Made by a program: the position numbers and the translations under genes
Notes under the pieces: model-generated
Databases searched by the model: none
Seen by the model: only the letters and a program-made list of their open reading frames with translations
Told to the model about the DNA's origin: nothing
Part shown: positions 8,610 to 18,837 of the stretch, one piece after another
Layout: the number at the start of each line of letters is the position of its first letter
How positions within the stretch are numbered: the stretch's first letter is position 1
DNA from: Rhodospirillales bacterium
Lineage (GTDB): Bacteria; Pseudomonadota; Alphaproteobacteria; Reyranellales; Reyranellaceae
Length of the DNA stretch: 58,131 nucleotides
NCBI GenBank assembly: GCA_009377525.1
Contig: WHTW01000034.1
Location: 1 to 58,131 of the forward strand
Direction of reading: 5' to 3'

Positions 8610-10268
8610 TCAGGTCACCGCCGCCGGCCGGCCGGCTGCCGGCGCCGGCCCGCGATCCGCGCTCAGCACCACCCCTTCATAGCCGTTGGCCGCCACCTTG
8701 TTGATCGTGTTCACGTACTTGGGCGCGCCGCCGTTGTACACGAGGTAGCGGATGGTGCCCTGCTCGTGGCCCGGCACATTGGAGTTGTAGCCGGTGAACC
8801 ACGACTTGGCCTTCCGCATCAGCATCATGGCGTACATGTTGACGACGTGGTCGGTCCAGCGCTTCTCGGCCGCCACGGTCGCTTCGACCTTCGTGTAGCC
8901 CTTGGCCTGCATGTACTTGAGCAGGTCGGTGCACCAGTTGACGCCGGTCTCGATGCCGCGCGGATAGTTGGTCGAGGCCGAGCCGCTTTGCGGGCCGGCG
9001 GGCATCAGCATGTTCGGGAAGCCGTGGATCATCATGCCGAGGAAGGTCGATATGCTGGTGCGCCACTTGTCGGCGAGTTTGATGCCGCCCGCACCCTGGA
9101 TGTCGATCTTGTCGAAGGCGCCGGTGATGGCGTCGAAGCCCGTGGCATAGACGATGATGTCGAACTCATAGTCGCGCTCGGTGGTGCGCAATCCCTTCTC
9201 GGTGACGCGCACCAGCGACGTCTCGCTGATGTCGACCAGGTGGACGTTGGGCCGGTTGAAGGCCTCGAAGTAGTTGGTCTCCATCGGCACGCGCTGCACG
9301 CCGAAGCCGTGGTCGCGCGGGATCAGCTTCTCGGCGACCTTGGGGTCCTTGATCCGGCGGCGGATGCGCTCGGCGATGTACTCGGAGAACTCGGCGTTGG
9401 CCTTCTCGTCGGTGAAGATCTCGCGGAAGTTCGCCAGCCAGATGCCGAAGCCCGGCCCGTCGTAGAGCCTGTCCCACAGCGCCAGCCGCTCCTCGTGGCT
9501 CACCTCGTAGAAGCCGCGCCGGTCGGGCTCGTGCACGAAGCCGCCGGGCGAGCGTGAGCAGGCGGCGAAGACCTCGTCGTAGCGGCGGCGGATGTCGGCC
9601 ATCTCGGCGGCGGAGATCGGGCCGTTGTTGAGCGGGCAGCTCCAGTTCGGCCGGCGCTGGAACACGGCGAGCTCGCCCACCTTGTCGGCGATCTCGCCGA
9701 TCACCTGGATGCCGGTGGCGCCGGTGCCGATCACGGCGACGCGCTTGCCCGCCATCTCGACCGGCTCGTGCGGCCAGTGGAAGGTATGGAACGACCGGCC
9801 CTTGAAGCTCTCCATGCCTTCGAGCTTGGGCAGTGTCGGGATCGACAGCAGCCCGAGCGTGAGGATGAGAAAGCGGCTGGTGAGTTCGCGGCCGTCGCCG
9901 GTGGTGAGATGCCAGAGGTTCTGCGCCTCGTCGTAGTGCGCGCTGTCGACCCGGCAGTTGAACTGCATGTGCTTGCGCAGGCCGTACTTGTCGGCCACGT
10001 GGTTGAGGTAGCGCAGGTTCTCGGGCTGGCTGGAGAAGTGCTCCTTCCAGTGCCATTCGTCCAGGACCTCGCGCGAGAAGGAGTAGCCGTAGGTCCAGCT
10101 CTCCGAATCGAAGCGCGCGCCGGGATAGCGGTTCCAGTACCAGGTGCCGCCGAGATCGCCGCCGGCCTCGAGCACAGTGGCGTCGATTCCGAGATCGACC
10201 AGGCGCTTGATCTGGTAGATGCCGGCGACGCCCGCGCCGACGACGATGGCTTCGTGGTGCTGCTTCAT
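8610..10268 (-). CDS. flavin-containing Baeyer-Villiger-type monooxygenase
   Basis: 552 aa, the usual length for a class-B NAD(P)H/FAD monooxygenase such as cyclohexanone or phenylacetone monooxygenase. It has an N-terminal FAD Rossmann motif GAGVAGIYQIKRL, an early GGTWYWNRYPGARFDSES, the Baeyer-Villiger fingerprint FKGRSFHTFHWP near residue 160, and the NADPH Rossmann motif VIGTGATGIQVIGEI right after it. The late ATGFD motif (YATGFDAITGAFD) is present. These enzymes insert oxygen next to a carbonyl of cyclic or aryl ketones. The frame is open upstream, but ATG 10268 directly precedes the FAD motif. No linked pathway genes. Confidence 0.9.
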   Translation of the reverse strand: MKQHHEAIVVGAGVAGIYQIKRLVDLGIDATVLEAGGDLGGTWYWNRYPGARFDSESWTYGYSFSREVLDEWHWKEHFSSQPENLRYLNHVADKYGLRKHMQFNCRVDSAHYDEAQNLWHLTTGDGRELTSRFLILTLGLLSIPTLPKLEGMESFKGRSFHTFHWPHEPVEMAGKRVAVIGTGATGIQVIGEIADKVGELAVFQRRPNWSCPLNNGPISAAEMADIRRRYDEVFAACSRSPGGFVHEPDRRGFYEVSHEERLALWDRLYDGPGFGIWLANFREIFTDEKANAEFSEYIAERIRRRIKDPKVAEKLIPRDHGFGVQRVPMETNYFEAFNRPNVHLVDISETSLVRVTEKGLRTTERDYEFDIIVYATGFDAITGAFDKIDIQGAGGIKLADKWRTSISTFLGMMIHGFPNMLMPAGPQSGSASTNYPRGIETGVNWCTDLLKYMQAKGYTKVEATVAAEKRWTDHVVNMYAMMLMRKAKSWFTGYNSNVPGHEQGTIRYLVYNGGAPKYVNTINKVAANGYEGVVLSADRGPAPAAGRPAAVT

Positions 10269-10393
10269 GCCGGGTAGTCTGACACGAAAACCGGGCGGCA
10301 AGCAGGGGTGGATAGGCTGTCGCGGGCTCAGGCCCGCGATGCGGATTTAGCCCAACTTGCGCAGAAATTAGCACTCCTGCCCAGCGAAGCTGG

Positions 10394-10475
10394 GGAGGTG
10401 CCCGCGTAGCGGGCGGAGGGGTCATGAGCATCAGTGTTGCCGCCCATGACCCCTCCGGCCCTTCGGGCCACCTCC
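10394..10475. repeat. compound inverted repeat with internal hairpins
   Basis: Arms 10394-10426 and 10445-10475 share GGAGG(T) and GGAGGGGTCATG as inverted sequence. Each arm carries an internal hairpin (GCCCGC-gta-GCGGGC; GGCCC-ttc-GGGCC). It lies between the Baeyer-Villiger gene and the M23 peptidase gene. Its architecture is that of a dispersed REP/BIME-like unit; it may also end transcription of the M23 gene. Confidence 0.6.
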
Positions 10476-10503
10476 CATCAAAGACGATTGGGGAGGAAAT
10501 GAT

Positions 10504-12129
10504 TCAGGGCTGCGCCGGCACCGCGACGCTGTCGCGCACCCGGTCGATTTCGGCGACGCGCGCCTTGAAGCGCGTGAGGTCCTGGCCGCCCAATCGGGAG
10601 CGTAGCGCCGTGCGCGCCATGCTGAGCGGATTGACCGGCCGGCCGTTGCGATGCAGCTCGAAATGCAGGTGCGGTCCGGTCGACAGGCCGCTGCTGCCGA
10701 CATAGCCGATCACCTGGCCCTGCCGCACGCGCGCGCTGCGCCGCACACCCGGCGCGATGCGCGACAGGTGCGCGTAGCCCGTCGCCAGGCCGCCCGAGTG
10801 GCTGATCTTCACCCACCGTCCATAGCCGCCGTTGCGACCGGCCTCGACGACGCGGCCGGCGCCGGCGGCGAGGATCGGCGTCCCGGGCGGTGCCGCAAAG
10901 TCGATGCCGGCATGCAGGCGGGTGAATTTCAGCACCGGATGGCGGCGCATGCCGAAGCGCGAGGAGATGCGGCTCATGTTGAGCGGGGTGCGCAGCAGCG
11001 CCTTGACGACGCTCTCGCCCTCGCCGTTGTAGAAGAACTCTTCGCCATTGTGCGGCTTGAAGCGGTAGATGCTGTAGCTCTGCTCGCCGCCGCCGGTCGT
11101 CAGCTCGGCCCACAGCACCCGGCCGGCATCGACCGCCTGGCCGTCGCTGGTCCAGGCCTGCTCGATCAGCACGTCGAAGCGGTCGCCGACCTTGATGTCG
11201 TGCTGGAAGTTCACGTCCCAGGAAAAGGCCCGCAGCATTTCCGCCAGCGGCTGCCGCGGCACGCCGGCGGCCTCGGCGCTGGCGATCACGGAGCCATCGA
11301 CCTCTCCCGAGGCGCGCTGCAGCTTCGCGGCGACCTCGAAGACCTCCTCCTCGACGCTGTAGTCGCCCTCGCCGTCGCGCTCCAGCGTGATCTCCCGCCG
11401 CGGCTCGGGCCGGATGGTGAGCGCCAGCAGGATCGGTTTGGCTCCCGCTTCATCGGCGGGCTGGAGCTTCACGGTCATGGCCTGGCCGATGGGCAAGCTC
11501 TTCATGCGCACGTACGAGGCCAGCGCCGCAACGGTGTCGGCGACGTCCCCGGCGGCAACGTCCAGCCGATGCAACACCTTGGCGACCGTATCGCCCTTCT
11601 CGAGGCGCACCAAAGTCTCGACGGTGGTCTCGACGGTGGCCTCGATGGCGGTCTCCACGGGGGTCTCGACAGAAGGCGGGGCCACAAACGCGGCGTGGTC
11701 CGGTGGGGGCGGCTCTTCGCGCAAAGCCGTCTGGATATTCCCGGTCGTCAGGGGAGCCGGCGGGAGGTCAGCCGTCTCCGGCGTCGACGTTCCCGATTCG
11801 GGATACGCTGCCAGATCGACGACCGGTCGGGGGGCTGCCACAATCTCCGTGAGGGCGGCGGGCTCGGCAAAGAAGCGCGTTGCCACCCAGCCGAGGGCGG
11901 AGACAACGGCAAGGCCGGCGACCCCGACGCCGACCTTTCGCCACATCTGGCCGACTGATACGGGCTCGCGAATTTGCACGAAGGTCGGCCGTGCGACCCT
12001 GCCGTGCCAAGCTGCTCGCTGCGGCTCTGCGAGAGGTTCCTGCCGAGGTGCTGGTGTTGCTGGTGATTTCGAGGCCTGAAGATCGACTGAGTTGAGAATG
12101 TTTTGGCGGGACGAGGGTTGATCGAGCAT
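10504..12129 (-). CDS. M23-family peptidoglycan DD-metallopeptidase
   Basis: 541 aa. One N-terminal membrane helix (about residues 67-88, VGVGVAGLAVVSALGWVA) leaves the bulk periplasmic. A Glu/Thr/Val repeat linker (VETTVETLV) leads to a domain beginning GDTVAKVLHRLDV that resembles the OapA/LysM-like region of such proteins. The C-terminal LytM domain has the zinc ligands HAGID (near 405) and HLHFE (near 486). It should cleave peptide cross-links or bind peptidoglycan in growth and division. Both zinc motifs look intact. It is transcribed away from a long gene-poor stretch and has no operon partner. Confidence 0.9.
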   Translation of the reverse strand: MLDQPSSRQNILNSVDLQASKSPATPAPRQEPLAEPQRAAWHGRVARPTFVQIREPVSVGQMWRKVGVGVAGLAVVSALGWVATRFFAEPAALTEIVAAPRPVVDLAAYPESGTSTPETADLPPAPLTTGNIQTALREEPPPPDHAAFVAPPSVETPVETAIEATVETTVETLVRLEKGDTVAKVLHRLDVAAGDVADTVAALASYVRMKSLPIGQAMTVKLQPADEAGAKPILLALTIRPEPRREITLERDGEGDYSVEEEVFEVAAKLQRASGEVDGSVIASAEAAGVPRQPLAEMLRAFSWDVNFQHDIKVGDRFDVLIEQAWTSDGQAVDAGRVLWAELTTGGGEQSYSIYRFKPHNGEEFFYNGEGESVVKALLRTPLNMSRISSRFGMRRHPVLKFTRLHAGIDFAAPPGTPILAAGAGRVVEAGRNGGYGRWVKISHSGGLATGYAHLSRIAPGVRRSARVRQGQVIGYVGSSGLSTGPHLHFELHRNGRPVNPLSMARTALRSRLGGQDLTRFKARVAEIDRVRDSVAVPAQP

Positions 12130-12773
12130 CCTTGCGTTCCTTGAGGGGCAAGAGGGCGCAGCGCGTCATTTGTCTTTGTCTTGTACGAGGCACGGCTCGA
12201 ATGGCGCATCGTCAAATCGAGGTGGATATCGTCAAATCGAGGTGGATCCTGCTTCGCGATGTCGGAGGGAGAGGCGCTCTGGCGGTTGATGTCATTCACG
12301 GCCGCGGCCCGATGGGCGATACATCACAACGGTCTCCCCTTCAGTTTTTCGTGGCAAAGATTTGGTCAGAAACTTGGCAGCAATGTGGTCCCGTGACGTC
12401 AGGACGAAACGAGACGGGGGATAATATTGATCTCATCGCATGCCCGCCGCTTACAAGGCCCGGCGCAATCCTGGGGATGGGTGCCACGTTGGCAATCGAG
12501 TTTGGCAATCTTGGCACGATCTTGCCCAGGATCGCGTGGCGGCGGTTCATCGCCGCGCGCGCGCCTCGGCGACCAGCTTCTTCCAGCGCGGGCGAGCACA
12601 GTCACGTTGCTCGAACTTGCTTTGCCATCGGTCACGAAATGATCGATGACCAGAACCAGGGGGCGATTGCCAAGGCTGTAGCGCTCCGACGGCCAGCCAG
12701 CCCGAGTAGGATGTCGTGGATCTCGCGGCGACCGCAAGGACGCCGAAAGTGAGGTCACGTCACGACGTGTTTA
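12130..12773. other. gene-poor stretch with a tandem 20-bp repeat
   Basis: No convincing gene in 640 nt. It must hold the promoter of the M23 peptidase on the minus strand. A 20-bp unit (ATCGTCAAATCGAGGTGGAT) occurs twice exactly in tandem at 12208-12227 and 12228-12247. Short open frames on both strands show no family resemblance. This is also where the RND remnant loses its 5' two thirds, so the DNA is probably deletion scar. Confidence 0.5.
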
Positions 12774-13738
12774 TTGGCTGAACGCGCCCTGTTGCGATGG
12801 GGCTTCAATCCGCTCGACGTGCTAAACGGCGTTCAGACGGCCTATCAGGGTGAACAGGTCGGGCAGGTCTACGAAGACGTTCGTGTCTTCAACGTCACGG
12901 TTCGCCTCGAAGCCGACCGCAGAACCAAAGCGGAGGAAGCCGGCACGCTGCTGCTGCGATCTCCTGCGGGCATTTACGCGCCCTTGAACGAGCTGGCGAC
13001 CATTCGACAGACGAGCGGACGATATGGCGTGTTGCACGAGGGCGGGCGTCGCATTCAGATCGTAACGGCCAACACCACATCGTCGGATATCGGCGCCTTT
13101 AGGCCAAGGTGAAAGGCAAGGTCGCGGCGCTGTCGCTGCCGCCCGGCGTGACCGTTTCGTTTGCCGGTACGGCCGAGGCTCAAAGCCGCTCGCTGCGCAC
13201 TCTGCTCGTCGATTCGGGGCTGGCTGCCGGCGGAATGCTGTTGCTTTTGTCGCTGATCGTGCATCGGATGCGCAACCTGGGACTGATATTGCTGAACCTG
13301 CCGTTCGCCATGGTCGGCGGCATTCTGGCGCTGGTGGCGGCCGGAGGCGTCGCATCTCTCGGCGCGATGGTGGGCTTCGTCACCTTGTTCGGGATTACGC
13401 TGAGAAACGCCGTCATGATGGTGGCGCACTACGAGCACCTGACGCAGGTGGAGCAGCGTACGTGGTCTCGTGACACGGCAATCGAGGGCGCAGCCGACCG
13501 TCTTGCCCCGATCCTCATGACCTCGCTCGCAACGGCGCTCGGCCTGCTTCCCCTGGCTCTCGGCAGCGGCGAGGCCGGCCGCGAACTCGAAGGACCGATG
13601 GCCATCGTCATTCTCGGTGGTTTGTTCAGTTCCGCGGCGCTCAACCTGTTGCTCCTGCCGGCGCTTGCCCTGCGCTTCGGCCGCTTCGACGGCCAAGCGC
13701 GCCAACCTTCGATCGGTACGCCACGGGACACGGCGTGA
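12774..13738 (+). pseudogene. heavy-metal RND efflux pump (CusA-like), 3' remnant
   Basis: The two frames 12774-13112 and 13109-13738 together cover only about the last 320 of some 1040 residues of a CusA/CzcA-type inner-membrane pump. The first gives porter-domain sequence (PLNELATIRQTSGRYGVLHEGGRR, with typical RVQVVTAN-like continuation). The second gives helices and the conserved region LPFAMVGGILAL, FGITLRNAVMMV and LMTSLATALGLLPLALGSGE. A frameshift lies near 13100. The metal-binding N-terminal half is missing, so it is not a functional pump. The stop overlaps the GTG start of the next MFS gene. Confidence 0.8.
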
Positions 13739-14913
13739 GGACGATGCCGCGCACTGTTTGGGCACTGGGCTTCGTCAGCCTGCTGATGGATACGTCGTCC
13801 GAGTTGATTCACGCGCTGTTACCGGTTTTCCTGGTGACCACGCTTGGTGCATCGATGCTTGCCGTCGGGATCATCGAGGGCGTGGCCGAGGCGGCAACGG
13901 CGATCGTCAAGGTCTTCTCTGGTGTCATCAGCGATTGGATCGGCAAACGCAAACCGCTCCTGGTCCTGGGGTATGGCCTTGCGGCGTTGACCAAGCCGTT
14001 GTTTCCGCTCGCTGCGACCGTCAGCCTGGTCCTGACGGCTCGGCTGCTGGATCGGATCGGCAAGGGCATTCGGGGAGCGCCTCGTGATGCGCTTGTTGCC
14101 GATGTCACTGCTCCGAGCCAGAGAGGCGCGGCATTCGGTCTGCGCCAGTCTTTGGACACGATCGGCGCCTTTCTCGGGCCACTGCTGGCAATCGCCCTGA
14201 TGTTCTGGTTCGCCGACGATATCAGATCGGTGTTGTGGTTTGCCGTTCTACCGGCATTCCTCGCGGTTGCTCTGCTCGTTATTGCGGTACCAGAACCTGA
14301 AGGCATGACGGCCGCCAAAGAGCACAGGTTTCCGATCAGCCGAGCCGCACTTCGCAAACTTTCAGCACGTTACTGCTGGGTGGTGGTCGTCGGCGCGGTT
14401 CTGACGCTGGCACGCTTCAGCGAAGCGTTTCTAATCCTGCGCGCTCAGGATGTAGGGCTTTCCCTCGCGTGGATTCCGATGGTGCTCGTCACGATGAGCG
14501 CGGTCTATGCGCTCCCCGCTTATCCGGCAGGTGTTTTCTCCGACCGGATGAGCCGGTTGCTCTTGCTGACGATGGGCGTGGCGGTATTGATTGGAGCCGA
14601 TCTGATACTTGCTTGGTTGCCAAGCCTCTCGGGTGTTTTCCTGGGCGCTGCCCTGTGGGGCCTTCACATGGGACTCACGCAGGGATTGTTATCCGCCCTC
14701 GTTGCCGACGCCGCGCCGGTTGAGCTGCGCGGAACCGCCTTTGGCGTCTTCAGCTTGCTCTGCGGAGCGATGATGGTCGTCGCTAGTGGTCTGGCCGGTT
14801 ATCTGTGGGATGGTTTTGGTGCACCGGTGACATTTCTTACCGGAGCCACCTTCACAGCTTTCGCTCTCGCGGCGCTGCCTCTGCTCCGAGAGCGCCACCC
14901 TCAGATTCCATAG
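13735..14913 (+). CDS. MFS transporter
   Basis: 392 aa with 12 hydrophobic segments. The loop 2-3 motif of the superfamily is visible (GVISDWIGKRKPLLVLGYGL), and helix 5/loop 6 contains a charged GKGIRGAPRDALVADV segment common to a bacterial MFS branch of unknown substrate. GTG 13735 overlaps the stop of the RND remnant; ATG 13744 is the alternative start. Its position behind a metal pump remnant suggests it was the last gene of a metal-resistance operon, which is inference. Probably intact. Confidence 0.82.
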   Translation: MRTMPRTVWALGFVSLLMDTSSELIHALLPVFLVTTLGASMLAVGIIEGVAEAATAIVKVFSGVISDWIGKRKPLLVLGYGLAALTKPLFPLAATVSLVLTARLLDRIGKGIRGAPRDALVADVTAPSQRGAAFGLRQSLDTIGAFLGPLLAIALMFWFADDIRSVLWFAVLPAFLAVALLVIAVPEPEGMTAAKEHRFPISRAALRKLSARYCWVVVVGAVLTLARFSEAFLILRAQDVGLSLAWIPMVLVTMSAVYALPAYPAGVFSDRMSRLLLLTMGVAVLIGADLILAWLPSLSGVFLGAALWGLHMGLTQGLLSALVADAAPVELRGTAFGVFSLLCGAMMVVASGLAGYLWDGFGAPVTFLTGATFTAFALAALPLLRERHPQIP

Positions 14914-15373
14914 AGCTGGTATGGTCAACCCCATCTCTTACCGAGCGCATTCCAAGCACGGCCACGCGTGAATTGCTCCGTCGCAGGCCACGGACACTCG
15001 CCCACCGACGCGAGGCAACTCGGAAACTGCTGAGTTGTGCAACGAATCAGAGTTTGCGTGCCCCTTGCGGGCGCGCAGGCTCAGTTGAACGGACGCGTGG
15101 GAGCGGGTGTTCTCGGATTAGGAGAAGAACTGCCCTATGGAGATTTCCACCTTCGCGGGTAGGTGGCGATGTGGTTTGGCGAGGTTTTCGGTAGGGCCGG
15201 AGTGGGCCTCACCATGGTCGGCCTCGGCTTTGTGCAGGGCGCGTGCCTGCCGAGGGGGTGATTTTGTCGGATTATCGGGAGCGCGGGCGAGGCTGCGGGC
15301 GTGCGCCATGGCTGGGGCGAGAAGCCGGGCGGTGGGAAGGACGGGCAGCAGATCGGTGGGTCGGCCAGCATCG
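14914..15373. other. IS91-type 3' end region
   Basis: Noncoding 460 nt between the MFS gene and the transposase stop. The stretch about 15110-15160, containing GGAGAAGAACTGCCC, is a plausible ori end of the IS91-type element that follows, judged from its position downstream of the transposase 3' end. No gene seen. Confidence 0.4.
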
Positions 15374-16491
15374 TCATGGTCCTCGTGGCCGGGCCGGTGA
15401 CAGTCGGCACAACAGCCTGAGGTGGCCGGTTTGGCAGTGCGGACAGCGGCGTGGTTCGGGTGCCATTGCGGCGTCGGCGTCGTGCTCCTGGCCGGGCGGT
15501 TCGGCGTGGGCGGCTGGCGTCGAGGCCGGTTGCTCGAGGAGGAGAGCATTCCTCAGGTTGCGCACCTGGTCGCGCCGGGCGGCGTGCCACAGGCCGTAGT
15601 ATCGCACCTTATGGAACCCGGCCGGCAGGACGTGCTGGAGGAAGCGGCGGAGGAACTCGTGGCCGGACACGGTTTCGGTGCGCTGGCGACCGGCTGCCCG
15701 GTCGTTGTATCGGAAAGTTACGGTGTCGTGCCGAGGTCGAGGATGTGGCGGTCGGTGATGGCGATGCGGAAGACGTAGCGGGCAAGATACTCGAGCACGG
15801 CCTGCTGGCCCTGCCCCCAGGGCGTGATGTGGACGACCCATGGGATTTGCCAGACGTGGCGCGGCACATCGAGCTGCGGGCAAAGTCCGGCGAAGGCGTC
15901 GCGGAAGCGGGCGCGGACGATGGTGGCGAGCGCCGATTTGGGAAACAGGAATGTCTTTGCGGCGGGATGCCAGATGGCGCCATCGTCGGACAGGCCGCCG
16001 CCGGTGACCAGGCAGTGAACGTGCGGATGGTGGATGAGCCGTTGCGTCCAGGTGTGCAGCACGGCGAGCACGCCGGGCGTGCCGCCAACCCACCGCGGAT
16101 CGCGCGCCAGATCGACGATCGCGCCGGCAGCGGCCTTCATGAGGGCACCGTAGCCATCGGCCTGCTGGCGCCGCAGGATGGCGCGCAGCTCTTCGGGCAC
16201 GGTGACGGTGACGTGGAAGTACGGCACCGGCAACATCTCGGCCTGACGCCGTTCGAGCCAGGCTTGGGTCTGTGCGCCGTGGCACGTCGGACAGGCGCGG
16301 TTGCGGCAGGAATGGAAGACGTGCAGCAACGCGCCGCAGTCGGGGCAGCCCCATTGCTGTCCGCCGAGCGCTTCCGTTCGGCAGGCCACGATGTCGGCGA
16401 TGGCGCGGCGATGCGAGGGCAGCATCGCCGCGCCATGAGCCTCCAGATAGCGACCGGCGAACTGGCGGAAAACGTCCGCCACCCCGGGCAT
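15374..16491 (-). pseudogene. IS91-family HUH transposase, frameshifted
   Basis: The frame from ATG 16491 gives 257 aa with the N-terminal zinc-binding cluster (CPDCG, HSCRNRACPTCHG) and the HUH motif HHPHVHCLVTGGG, then stops after ITDRHILDLGTTP. The continuation (HDTVTFRYNDRA, GHEFLRRFLQHVLPAGFHKVRYYG, and a terminal CPHCQTG) is in another frame to the stop near 15374. One base lost near 15730 explains the break. IS91 transposases use a catalytic tyrosine for rolling-circle transposition. The start overlaps the stop region of the integrase gene. Probably inactive as it stands. Confidence 0.85.
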
Positions 16492-16495
16492 CGGT

Positions 16496-16600
16496 CACAA
16501 GCCGCTCATCACCCTGTCGAGCAGCCTGCGCAGCGAGGCCCGAGCCGGTTCGGTCAAGTGGGTGTAGATCGCCGTGGTGGCGATATTCTCGTGACCGAGC
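16496..16600 (-). pseudogene. tyrosine recombinase, 3' piece
   Basis: Encodes GHENIATTAIYTHLTEPARA...LLDRVMSGL then a stop. It contains the family's C-terminal box with the catalytic tyrosine (AIYTH). It is the missing tail of the gene whose main part is at 19150-19894. Joining across the intervening element restores VIQVLLGHENIATT in frame. Confidence 0.85.
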
Positions 16601-16631
16601 GGCCACGCGCCATAATGCTTATCTATCTATG

Positions 16632-18683
16632 TCATTGAAACTGAAGGCTCTGCTGAACGGGATCCGATGTTAGCGAGCGCCGCAATGCGTTCCGCTCGCG
16701 ATACGCAGCCACATCGTCCGCCTTGATCACCCACGGCGCGCCCCTGCACAACTGTCGTCCTTTGATGATGGCGTGCCGGATCATGCGCAGCGCTGTCATG
16801 ACGCTCACTTCCATGATTTGTGCCGCGGCTTCAAGCGTTATCTCGCCCCGCTCTGCCCACTCGCCCTCGCGATAGACCACAATGCCATGGTGATGGCGGA
16901 AGGAGCGGATCCGCGCCACAGTCCAGCCGTTGCCGCGCCCGGTCGGTTTGCCGGCGCGATTGAGGAGCTGCGCGATCTGCTGGTCGGGCATCAGGCGCGC
17001 CAGCTCGCGGATCAACGACAAAGTATCCTCCGGTATCGTCCAACGGTGTTTGCCTACGCCATTGCGCCTCAGCTTCAACACGGTGTGGTCGCCGCCCTGC
17101 CAATGCAGGATCATCTCGATATGGTCGCCTTCGACGCGCACGACGATCTCGTACAGAGCCGTGCGCAGGATCCTCTTGCGTGTCGCTGCTGTCGCAGCCG
17201 GGTGCGACCAGGCGAGCTCTAGATCGGTGCCGAGCTGCATCAAGTGCTGCCGCTCCTTCTCGCCCAAGGGCGCCGGCTTGCTCGCCTGCAGTGCGGCGAT
17301 CTCGCCTTCGATCCGGTGCGTCACCTGCAGCGCCTCGTTCCAACGGCGCTCTAGCTCGCCAGCCACCAGACGATTGGCGGGATCGACGGCATCGTATTGG
17401 CGGCGGGCATGTGCGGCCGAGAAGCGCGCCTGCTGCAGCTCCAGCTCGAGTTGCCTCTGGGCTGCTGACGTCTTGCTCGTCTGGGCTTCGAGCGCCTTTA
17501 ACGCCGCCTCGATGCCGAGCGGCTTTAGGACCCGCAGCACCTCCCGGCTAATGGCCTCGTCGGCACGCAAGCCGCCGAACGATATGCATCGCTCGGTGCC
17601 GTGATTCACAAGCGCGCCCTCGCAGTGATAGCGCCCCGCCTTGCCGCCATAGGCCACATACATCTACCGACCGCAATGTCCGCAGCGCAGGAGCCCCGCC
17701 AGCAGCAGCTCTCCGCGCCGGACCGCTCCTTTGACCGCGGAGCCTTTGCCGGTCGCATTGTTGGCAATCACGCGCTGGTTCCGCTCGAACTCGTTCCAGG
17801 TGATGTAGCCCTCATGTTGATCCTTGAGCAGTACATCCCATTCCTTCTGGGGGCGCCTCAATCCACGCCTGACGCGCTTTCTGCCCTCCTCGACGCTGAC
17901 CCTGCTCATGGTACGGCCAAAGGCATAGGCGCCGGCGTAGATGGGGTTGGTCAGAATGTTGTGCACGGTGTTGTAGAGCGGCAGCTTCCAGACGATGCGG
18001 CGCCCCTCTGCCGCGCTATGGCTTGCGACGGGCAAGGTGATGCCTTCGTCTCGCAGCCACACGTGGGCCTGGCGCACGCTTTGCAGCTCGGCGAACTTGG
18101 CGAACACCAACCTGATGGCGTCCTGCACTCGCTGATCCGCATCCTTCTCGATCCGGTCGCGCCCGGCCTTCACATAGCCGGCCGCGACACCGAGGAACAG
18201 CGCGCCGCGGCGCGCCTTCTGCTTCAACGCCTCGTGCGAGCGCTGGCGGAAGAGCGACAGCTCCAGCTCACTCATCGTTCCCTTCATGCCGAGCAACAGG
18301 CGATCATTGGGATGGCGCGGATCATAGATTCCGTCCTCGTCTATGATGATGGTCCCGACAAGTCCACAGAACTCGATCAGCGTGTGCCAGTCGCGGCCGT
18401 TGCGCGCGAGCCGCGAGACCTCGATCGCGAATACGGCACCGGCGCGGCCCCCACAGATTGCCGCCAGCAGGCGCTCGAAGCCCGGCCGCTTGATACCGCC
18501 GCCCGAGCGGCCGAGGTCATCATCGATAACCTCAACCGTAGCCCAGCCGAGCTGTCGGGCGCGATCGGCGAGCCCATATTGCCGCCGACGGCTCTCGTGA
18601 TTGTGCAGGAGCTGATCGGCCGTCGACTGACGGATGTAGACGAAGGCGGCGCGCGCGAGATGGTCAGCCGTGATCTTGGTCAT
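16632..18683 (-). pseudogene. large serine recombinase with an in-frame amber stop
   Basis: A continuous frame of 683 codons broken by a TAG at 17666-17664. The first 339 residues hold the resolvase domain (catalytic Ser20 in VYIRQSTADQ, active-site EVSRLARN) and the Recombinase domain up to CGHCGR. After the TAG the next codon is ATG and the frame continues with the zinc-ribbon partner YHCEGALVNHGTERC, a coiled coil, and a C-terminal DNA-binding region. Serine recombinases cut and rejoin att sites. It could be a nonsense mutant or produce two polypeptides by reinitiation at TAGATG. It starts within an ATGA overlap with the upstream ORF. Confidence 0.85.
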
Positions 18684-18837
18684 CGCCGACCTCCCCGCCC
18701 GCCAGCGCCGCCGCGATCTCGCGCAGCAGGACTTCCACTAACATTGCCAGCTGCTCCTTCTGAGCAGGAGCCGGTGTGACCTGTGGCTTGTCCTCTTCGA
18801 ATAGGTCTGGCTGAGGACTTGCGCTCTTGAGCTTCAT
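18664..18837 (-). CDS. small recombinase-associated protein
   Basis: 57 aa (MKLKSASPQPDLFEEDKPQV... ending GGEVGDDQDHG), acidic at the C terminus with a predicted central helix. An ideal ribosome-binding site GGAGGAAG ends 6 nt before the ATG. It overlaps the recombinase start by 20 nt and is wholly nested, in another frame, inside the larger ORF 18680-19128. Similar short acidic ORFs lie ahead of such recombinases in related elements, as I recall. It may assist or direct the recombinase; function unknown. Confidence 0.65.
   Translation of the reverse strand: MKLKSASPQPDLFEEDKPQVTPAPAQKEQLAMLVEVLLREIAAALAGGEVGDDQDHG

Noticed and set aside
12774..13112. Stand-alone small gene
   Set aside because: It is a porter-domain piece of an RND pump that continues in the next frame; a remnant, not a gene.
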